A stretch of 5,375 bases of DNA from Treponema sp. GTDB taxonomy: Bacteria; Spirochaetota; Spirochaetia; Treponematales; Breznakiellaceae. The notes below the pieces were generated by a model. It was given only the letters and a program-made list of their open reading frames with translations. It was not told the DNA's origin and made no database searches. This document shows positions 1 through 4,569 of this stretch, piece after piece. A program made the position numbers and the translations under genes. The stretch is taken from positions 1 to 5,375 of the forward strand of contig JAITRD010000213.1 in NCBI GenBank assembly GCA_031288575.1, in the 5' to 3' direction. Numbering within the stretch: the stretch's first letter is position 1; every line of letters starts with the position of its first letter.

Positions 1-75
1 ACACGGAAGTTAAGCCCTCCTGCGCCGATGATACTGCCCCCCGGAGGGGCGGGAAAGTAGGCCGCTGCCGGGCTC
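1..75 (+). rRNA. rrf: 5S ribosomal RNA, 3' portion (5' end outside window)
   Basis: This is the 3' two-thirds of a 5S rRNA, part of the large ribosomal subunit. The window opens inside the conserved loop B/helix III region (ACACGGAAGTTAAGCC). Helix IV follows: CTGCCCC near 34-40 pairs with GGGGCGG near 46-52 around a short loop. Then come the loop E/helix V segment (GGGAAAGTAGGCCGCTGCC) and the 3' strand of helix I (GCCGGGC, 67-73). About 40-45 bases of the 5' part, including the partner strand of helix I, lie before the window. The mature 3' end is placed at about 74-75, just before a T-run, and could be off by a base or two. This is probably the last gene of an rRNA operon read left to right. 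Confidence 0.93.
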
Positions 76-85
76 TTTTTTATTT
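62..85 (+). terminator. Possible rRNA operon terminator (T-run at 5S end)
   Basis: Six T residues (76-81), then ATTT, follow directly after the 3' strand of 5S helix I. No separate GC-rich hairpin lies between the 5S end and the T-run. Either helix I itself acts as the terminating stem, or the T-run is only a processing and termination-prone tract. The other short inverted repeats before cheW (TCCC/GGGA at 134-146, AAGG/CCTT at 156-167) have only 4-bp stems. Some termination here is expected because cheW would otherwise be read from the rRNA promoter, but the sequence evidence is modest. Confidence 0.4.
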
Positions 86-175
86 CCCCCTCCCCGCCGC
101 GGGAAAGTTCCCTGAAAACAACGGTACTCTTAATCCCTGCGCGGGAGAAATATTCAAGGGATGCCTTTTTATGGC

Positions 176-217
176 TTGATGAATTTTCTATTCGATAGTA
201 CATTTAAATAGTATGAT
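176..217 (+). promoter_or_regulatory. Candidate promoter region for cheW (weak)
   Basis: Two weak housekeeping-sigma options are visible. One pairs TTGATG (176-181, 4/6 match to TTGACA) with TACATT (199-204, 4/6 match to TATAAT) at a 17-bp spacer, giving a leader of about 28 bases. The other is TATGAT (212-217, 5/6 match) with no good -35 box and a leader of only about 15 bases. The region is AT-rich compared with its surroundings. I saw no convincing flagellar sigma-28 promoter. The rest of the 86-238 gap shows nothing else I can support. Confidence 0.25.
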
Positions 218-238
218 ATGGTTTAAAAGGAAGATGTT

Positions 239-709
239 ATGGCTGATCAAAATCAATTAGTTACCTTTCAGCTTGGGGAAGAATTATATGGCATCAATAT
301 AATGGACGTTAAGGAGATAGTCCGGGTTCAGACTATTAGGGCTATTCCGAACGCCCCCGGTTATGTAGAGGGAATTTTTAATTTGCGCAGTGAAATTATT
401 CCGATTATTAATTTACATAAACGGTTTCATCTAAGAAAAATCTTAAATTCCGAAGAGGATGAGCTTTTATCCGGTTTTATTATCATCGATATTGATGGTA
501 TGAAGCTGGGAGTCATTATTGACCGGGTTTCCCGGGTGGTAACTATTGAAAAAGAGGATGTCCAGCCGCCCCCGCAAATGTTAAGCGGTATTGGAGCCGA
601 ATATATTCAAGGGGTGGTACGTCAGGAGCATGGGTATCTTATTATCCTGGATATTAGGGATCTTTTTAATCCAAAGGAACTGCAAAAAATAGCGGAATTA
701 AGACAATAG
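239..709 (+). CDS. cheW: Chemotaxis adaptor protein CheW
   Basis: CheW is the cytoplasmic scaffold that links methyl-accepting chemoreceptors to the histidine kinase CheA in the chemosensory array. The 156-residue protein is a single CheW domain of normal length with no signal peptide or membrane segment. Recognisable family blocks run in order. Residues 6-30 carry the first strand pair (LVTFQLGEELYGI, then DVKEIVRV). Residues 36-50 match the IPNAP-x-YVEGIFNLR block, including the conserved Arg50 of the NLR motif. SEIIPIINLHKRF follows at 51-63. Residues 79-100 hold the GFIIIDIDG...GVIIDRVSRVV block, and 120-142 hold AEYIQGVVRQ...LIILDIRDLF. The usual Gly after NLR is Ser51 here. The start is supported by AAGGAAG at 227-233, about 6-7 bases upstream of the ATG. 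The gene is visibly more AT-rich than recN downstream. It follows the rRNA operon and is probably the first gene of its transcript. A treponeme may carry more than one CheW, so the paralogue number cannot be assigned from this window. Confidence 0.96.
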   Translation: MADQNQLVTFQLGEELYGINIMDVKEIVRVQTIRAIPNAPGYVEGIFNLRSEIIPIINLHKRFHLRKILNSEEDELLSGFIIIDIDGMKLGVIIDRVSRVVTIEKEDVQPPPQMLSGIGAEYIQGVVRQEHGYLIILDIRDLFNPKELQKIAELRQ

Positions 710-730
710 GCGGTGAAAAAATTATATTAA

Positions 731-844
731 ATGCTTGGAACTATTCCGCTTTTAGAAGCTATACCCGGAGGTGAGGATAATCTCGTTCAATTGAAGGTGC
801 CTGGGGATTGTTATGACTTTCCTTTAAACCCATACATAAGGTGA
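731..844 (+). CDS. Doubtful 37-codon ORF between cheW and the DegT-family gene
   Basis: An ATG at 731 directly follows an in-frame TAA and opens 37 codons ending at TGA 842-844. The product starts MLGTIPLLEAIPGGED and ends NPYIR; I do not recognise it. It has no signal peptide or membrane helix. The nearest Shine-Dalgarno-like sequence (GGCGGTGA, 709-716) is about 14 bases from the ATG, which is poor spacing. The ORF is in the same frame as the next gene, separated from it by TGA AAC. Its stop overlaps that gene's ribosome-binding site (AAGGTGA, 838-844), so translational coupling is possible. It could equally be a chance ORF in a leader. An N-terminal extension of the next gene is unlikely, because DegT-family proteins normally begin near that gene's own ATG. 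Confidence 0.2.
   Translation: MLGTIPLLEAIPGGEDNLVQLKVPGDCYDFPLNPYIR
767..776 (+). promoter_or_regulatory. Orphan Shine-Dalgarno-like sequence in cheW-downstream gap
   Basis: GGAGGTGA (767-774) is a full complement to the usual 16S rRNA 3' tail, a better match than the sites in front of the recognised genes here. No ATG, GTG or TTG lies 4-12 bases after it. The first candidates are TTG at 791 and GTG at 797, which are too far. ATA at 777 and ATC at 780 read into a stop after a few codons. It may be chance, a remnant of a lost start, or a ribosome-holding site before the next gene. Confidence 0.3.
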
Positions 845-847
845 AAC

Positions 848-1885
848 ATGAAAATTGAAGTCTATTCTCCAACCATTAGACGGAAGGAGATGGATGCGGT
901 TCTTACAGCTTTAGTGGAAGATAAAATTGGCCCCGGGGAACAGACTCGGCTTTTGATTCAAATCGCTAAGGAGCGGTTGGAGTTTGATTATTGTCTTGCC
1001 TTACGGAGCCCCGCAATTGCCCTTTATAGGGCGCTTAAAATATGTGACTTAAAGGATGGGCAGGGGGTATTGATATCCGCCCTTTCCCCCCGGTATTACC
1101 TGCAGGTTATTGAAGACCTCCGATTAAAGCCGGTTTATTGTGATGTTCCCGCTTTTTCCGCCTGTATCAGCCGGGAAACGGCTGAAGCTGCTCTGGCGGC
1201 AAATGCCGGGGAAGCTGATGTCCGGTGTATCGTGGTACACCATACTTTGGGATTTCTGCCGGATATGGCCGCCCTGGTTGAGCTAGGGTTTCCTGTCATT
1301 GAAGATTGTTCTCAAAGCTACGGTACCCAGACGGAGGATAGGAAGCCCGGTTCCTTCGGAGTGTATACCCTTTTAGGTTTAGAGGAACGGGATATGCTTA
1401 CAGCCGGGGGAGGGGCGCTTCTTTACGCCTTCAACCGCCGGGACGCTTCGGTTTTACGTAACGCGGGAGAACTGCCCTCGGAATACAATCTGCCGGACAT
1501 GAATGCTGCCATGGCGGTAGTGCAATTCCGGGAATCGGCTAAAAATATGGAAAAACGCAGGGAAATTGCCCAGGCCTATACCCAAGCGGCCCTGCGCAGC
1601 CGGCATAAACGCTTTGTTCAACGGGATGATGTGGATTATAATCATTATGCTTTTCCCCTCATTCTGGAAACCGGGGTAAAGGACGTAAAGGCCTATGCCA
1701 AGCGGAAAGACATTGCCGTGGAAAGCGCCTTTGAGGATACCCTGATGGGTAGCGGCCGGGTGACCCCCGCTTTATGTCCTGAAAGTTACTCCTTATCCCT
1801 CCGGACGGTCCTTTTCCCCCTATATCCCCGGTTGGGAGCCGCGGAAGCGGAAAAAGTCGCAAAATTAATTGTAACTATTCCCTAG
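848..1885 (+). CDS. DegT/DnrJ/EryC1-family protein, apparently lacking the PLP lysine
   Basis: The 345-residue protein has the fold and length of the DegT/DnrJ/EryC1/StrS family of sugar-nucleotide aminotransferases (typically 360-400 residues), which use PLP to aminate keto-sugars for surface polysaccharides. Family landmarks are residues 29-60 (GPGEQT to LALRSPAIALYRAL, the degenerate counterpart of the SSGTAALHLAL block), 94-99 (KPVYCD), 126-140 (RCIVVHHTLGFLPDM), 150-160 (VIEDCSQSYGT, keeping the Asp that contacts the pyridine nitrogen and the following Gln), 185-193 (TAGGGALLY) and 212-245 (EYNLPDMNAAMAVVQF to KRREIAQAY). The segment that normally reads FSFxxxK before the GG motif reads GVYTLLGLEERDML. 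Arg181 aligns with the lysine, and no lysine occurs from 167 to 231. The Arg of the N-x-R motif is also missing. An aminotransferase function is therefore doubtful: it may bind ligand without transamination or do a different reaction. AAGGTGA (838-844) supports the start, and a stop in frame at 842 excludes a longer form. It is followed after 23 bases by NAD kinase. Confidence 0.85.
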   Translation: MKIEVYSPTIRRKEMDAVLTALVEDKIGPGEQTRLLIQIAKERLEFDYCLALRSPAIALYRALKICDLKDGQGVLISALSPRYYLQVIEDLRLKPVYCDVPAFSACISRETAEAALAANAGEADVRCIVVHHTLGFLPDMAALVELGFPVIEDCSQSYGTQTEDRKPGSFGVYTLLGLEERDMLTAGGGALLYAFNRRDASVLRNAGELPSEYNLPDMNAAMAVVQFRESAKNMEKRREIAQAYTQAALRSRHKRFVQRDDVDYNHYAFPLILETGVKDVKAYAKRKDIAVESAFEDTLMGSGRVTPALCPESYSLSLRTVLFPLYPRLGAAEAEKVAKLIVTIP

Positions 1886-1908
1886 TTATCCTGGATTAAG
1901 GAGGCGGT

Positions 1909-2787
1909 ATGGCCGAAATAAAAAGGGCGCTTCTCTTTATCAACCTCCATAAAACAAATGCCCAGAATTTGGTCGGTGAGATGCTTCAAGAATTACAAAA
2001 GCGGTATATTGAAGCGGATTCCTTTACCTTTGAAAATAAAAGAGAATTTTCCCGGGAAGGGAGATATGATCTTGCCTTTAGCCTGGGCGGGGACGGGACG
2101 GTGCTTTTTGCGGCCCGGGCAATGGCTCCCTTGGGCATACCTATATTTCCGATAAATTTGGGAACCCTGGGTTTTATTGCCGCAGTACCTCCCGGTGAAT
2201 GGGCTTTAGTATTTGACCAATGGCGGGACGGTAAGGTCGGCATATCTGAGCGGGTCATGCTGGATGTGGCGGTGGAGCGCCGGGGAAAACTGCTTATCCG
2301 GGGGGTATGTCTTAACGATATGGTTATCTCTGCCTCGGGAATCGCGAAGCTCATAAAGCTTCGGGTTGAATCGGAGACGGAATTTCCCCGGGAATATATG
2401 CGTTTGGGGCAATACCGTTCCGACGGTCTTATCGTGGCTACTCCCACGGGATCCACCGCCTATTCTGTGGCGGCGGGAGGGCCTATTTTGGAACCGGAAA
2501 TGGAAGCCTTTATCATAAATCCTATCTGCCCCTTTACCTTATCCAACCGGCCCCTGGTAGTGTCCGCCCGGGAAACGGTCTTCGTAGAGCTTGAAGCGGA
2601 ACAACGGAGCGGAATTCTCCTTACCCTGGATGGCCAAGTGACTGAACCCCTGGAACCGGGGGATCGGATCTTAATCCGTCGAGCATCCTGCACCGCCCGG
2701 CTTATCGCCTCGAATCGGCGGGTGTTTTATAATGCCCTAAGGACCAAACTTAATTGGTCCGGTACTTGGGGGGGGGGAGATGCTTGA
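1909..2787 (+). CDS. nadK: NAD kinase (NAD+ 2'-phosphotransferase)
   Basis: NAD kinase phosphorylates the 2'-hydroxyl of the adenosine ribose of NAD+, using ATP or polyphosphate, to make NADP+. It is the only route to NADP in most bacteria and acts in the cytosol. The 292-residue protein has the normal length and motifs: GGDGT at 60-64 in the N-terminal domain, NLGTLGF at 83-89, LNDMVI at 135-140 (the usual NE is ND here), the family signature DGLIVATPTGSTAYS at 172-186 followed by AGGPI at 189-193, ICPFTLSNRPLVV at 206-218 (Phe209 where many homologues have His), and DGQ at 241-243. The family-typical end LRTKLNW (277-283) is followed by a short tail ending WGGGDA, which is encoded by a ten-G run. 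AAGGAGG (1898-1904) lies 4 bases before the ATG. The gene overlaps recN by 8 bases (ATGCTTGA), so the two are probably translationally coupled. Confidence 0.96.
   Translation: MAEIKRALLFINLHKTNAQNLVGEMLQELQKRYIEADSFTFENKREFSREGRYDLAFSLGGDGTVLFAARAMAPLGIPIFPINLGTLGFIAAVPPGEWALVFDQWRDGKVGISERVMLDVAVERRGKLLIRGVCLNDMVISASGIAKLIKLRVESETEFPREYMRLGQYRSDGLIVATPTGSTAYSVAAGGPILEPEMEAFIINPICPFTLSNRPLVVSARETVFVELEAEQRSGILLTLDGQVTEPLEPGDRILIRRASCTARLIASNRRVFYNALRTKLNWSGTWGGGDA
2768..2777 (+). repeat. Ten-base poly-G tract at the nadK/recN junction
   Basis: Ten consecutive G residues end two bases before the recN ATG (2780). They encode part of the Trp-Gly-Gly-Gly tail of NAD kinase. They also occupy the Shine-Dalgarno window of recN, where G5 can pair with CCUCC through one G-U wobble. 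It is the longest homopolymer in the window. Poly-G runs of about this length are known phase-variable tracts in Treponema pallidum, for example near some tpr genes. Whether this one varies is unknown. A homopolymer of this kind is also prone to sequencing error. Confidence 0.9.
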
Positions 2788-4516
2788 AGAGCTTACTGTA
2801 CGCAATTACGCCCTTATTGAAAGCCTTTCCCTTTCCTTTGAAGGAGGATTTAATGTTCTTACTGGAGAAACCGGCGCGGGAAAGTCGATTATCGTCGGTT
2901 CTTTGAGCTTTTTATTAGGAACCAAGGCGGATACCGAGGTAATCCGTACCGGTTGTGATGAAGCCGGCGTCTCGGCAGTGGTATCAATTCCAAGGAAAAA
3001 TAAAGACGCTGAAGGGTGGCTACAGGCGCGGGATATTAGAACCGACGAGGGACGAATCATTATCCGCAGAAGCATAAAATCTTCGGGCCGTTCTTCCATT
3101 TATATACAAAATGTTCCGGTTACCCGGAACGACCTGGCGGAATTTATGGCCCTCCTTGTTGATCTCCACGGCCAGCATACCCATGAATCCCTGCTTAAAA
3201 AAGAAACCCACCGGAAGTATTTGGACCATTTTGGGGGGCTTGAGGAAGAGGCTGCCGGCTTTAACCGGCTTTTTTTGGACCTTGCGGAGCGCCGGAAGGC
3301 CCTGGAAGGGTCGGTAAATTCCGAGCGGGACAGGGGTGCCCGGCTTGAACTCCTCTCTTACGCGGTAGAGGAGATTGCCCGGGCGGCGCCAAAAAGCGGG
3401 GAAAGCCGGGAACTGGAAAATGAAGCCGCGCGCCTGGAGGATTTTGAAAAACTGGCGGATCATGCCAATGCGGTTGTTTCTTCTTTTATTGATGATGACC
3501 CTTCGGTGGTGAGTCTTACCCGGCGGGTCCGCTCCTTCCTGGAAAATGCCGCCGGCATTGATAAAGCTCTGGCGCCGCTTCTTAAGCGTATGGAAGACCT
3601 TTATTATGAGGCTGAGGATCTTTCCGAAGAATTCCGTTCCTACCGGGACCGGCTGACCTATGAGCCGGAGCGGCTTGAAACTGTTGAAGAACGGCTTGCC
3701 CTGCTATACCGGCTAAAAAAGAAGTACGGCGCTGATGAAGATGCGATCCTGGCTTATATGGATAAAGCTGAAGCGGAGATTGAGACCCTTAAGGGAAGCA
3801 GTGAAAACCAGGAAAAGCTCAAGGGGGAAATTACCGCCCTGGAACGGGAGATTGCTTCCCGGGCCGCGGTTTTAAGCGGCAAACGAGCCGAAGCGGCAAA
3901 AAGGCTGGGGGAGGGGATAACGGAAATCCTCTTCCATTTGGGTATGCCCTATGCCCGCTTTTCTGTGGCGGTAATGCCGAAGGGGCAGGGTTCGGGAGGG
4001 CTGGTTTGCGGTCCCTGGGGCGGAGATGACGTGGAGTTTCTTATATCCGCCAATGCGGGCGAACCCCTTAAGGAACTTGCCCGTATTGCCTCCGGCGGAG
4101 AACTTTCCCGGGTGATGCTCGCTATTAAAACCGTATTGTCCCGCGGGAATGCCTCCGGAGTTTCTGATTCTCCTGAAACCTTGGTTTTTGATGAAATAGA
4201 TACGGGTATCGGAGGCGAGGTGGCCCTGGCGGTAGGAGAATATTTAGCAAAGATAGGAGTTTCTAAACAGATCTTCTGTGTAACCCATCTTGCCAGTATT
4301 GCCGCACGTGCCGATAATCATCTAAAGGTGGAAAAACTTAGCTATCCTGAAAAGGATGGGGAAAAAGCCGGACGGACGGTAACCAGCGTTTCCTGGTTAT
4401 CGCAGGAGGAACGGAGAAATGAGATAGCCCGTATGCTGGCTGGAGATTCGGGCGCCGCCGCGCTGGCCCATGCGGATGAATTATTAGGTAAATATGGTAA
4501 ATATGTACCGCGATAA
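2780..4516 (+). CDS. recN: DNA repair protein RecN (SMC-like ATPase)
   Basis: RecN is an SMC-like ATPase that acts early in recombinational repair of DNA double-strand breaks, binding DNA ends and promoting their cohesion. The 578-residue protein is slightly longer than the usual 550-560 and appears intact. The N-terminal head half has the typical start MLEELTVRNYALIE, the Walker A motif GETGAGKS at 29-36, and the RecN-specific block DLHGQHTHESLL at 128-139. Residues about 150-375 form the charged, helix-rich coiled-coil region rich in Glu, Lys, Arg and Leu. The C-terminal head half has ANAGEPLKEL at 424-433, the ABC signature ASGGELSRVMLA at 437-448, Walker B TLVFDEIDTGIGG at 467-479, and the H-loop region VTHLASIAARADNH at 501-514, ending with RMLAGD near 551-556. 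The start matches the family and overlaps the NAD kinase stop by 8 bases. GGAG abuts the ATG directly, so the ribosome probably uses the G-run just upstream or arrives by coupling. I see no SOS-type operator. Confidence 0.97.
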   Translation: MLEELTVRNYALIESLSLSFEGGFNVLTGETGAGKSIIVGSLSFLLGTKADTEVIRTGCDEAGVSAVVSIPRKNKDAEGWLQARDIRTDEGRIIIRRSIKSSGRSSIYIQNVPVTRNDLAEFMALLVDLHGQHTHESLLKKETHRKYLDHFGGLEEEAAGFNRLFLDLAERRKALEGSVNSERDRGARLELLSYAVEEIARAAPKSGESRELENEAARLEDFEKLADHANAVVSSFIDDDPSVVSLTRRVRSFLENAAGIDKALAPLLKRMEDLYYEAEDLSEEFRSYRDRLTYEPERLETVEERLALLYRLKKKYGADEDAILAYMDKAEAEIETLKGSSENQEKLKGEITALEREIASRAAVLSGKRAEAAKRLGEGITEILFHLGMPYARFSVAVMPKGQGSGGLVCGPWGGDDVEFLISANAGEPLKELARIASGGELSRVMLAIKTVLSRGNASGVSDSPETLVFDEIDTGIGGEVALAVGEYLAKIGVSKQIFCVTHLASIAARADNHLKVEKLSYPEKDGEKAGRTVTSVSWLSQEERRNEIARMLAGDSGAAALAHADELLGKYGKYVPR

Positions 4517-4537
4517 AAATTTTTTTGGGAAATTTTT
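4515..4537 (+). repeat. AT-only inverted repeat over the recN stop
   Basis: AAAAATTT (4515-4522) and AAATTTTT (4530-4537) are perfect 8-base inverted repeats around TTTTGGG, starting inside the recN stop codon and followed by CTT. This could form a hairpin with a T-rich 3' side, but a stem of only A-T pairs is weak for an intrinsic terminator. The next gene follows on the same strand within 33 bases of the repeat. It may at most attenuate readthrough. Confidence 0.3.
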
Positions 4538-4569
4538 CTTACGGCCTAGGTCGTTTTATGGAGTTAACC

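Noticed and set aside
101..112. GGGAAAGTTCCC palindrome after the 5S gene
   Set aside because: It could form only a 4-base stem with a 4-base loop, has no following T-run and is too short to call a terminator or operator.
156..170. AAGG-GATG-CCTTTTT as a terminator hairpin before cheW
   Set aside because: The stem is only 4 base pairs and half A-T. The T-run is suggestive but the hairpin is too weak to call.
1986..2456. Long minus-strand ORF of 156 codons opposite NAD kinase
   Set aside because: It lies wholly within the NAD kinase gene, whose frame carries all family motifs. The antisense product has no recognisable domain and is a compositional shadow.
2768..2777. Poly-G tract as a G-quadruplex
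   Set aside because: There is a single G-run with no set of nearby G-runs to form an intramolecular four-stranded structure. Homopolymer slippage is the better reading.
3233..3276. G6 (3233-3238) and T7 (3270-3276) runs inside recN as phase-variation tracts
   Set aside because: They are short, they encode ordinary residues in an intact frame, and runs of this length are common by chance.
3020..3463. Minus-strand ORF of 147 codons opposite recN
   Set aside because: It is antisense to conserved recN sequence, has no supporting ribosome-binding site or domain, and its length is explained by few stop codons opposite this coding frame.
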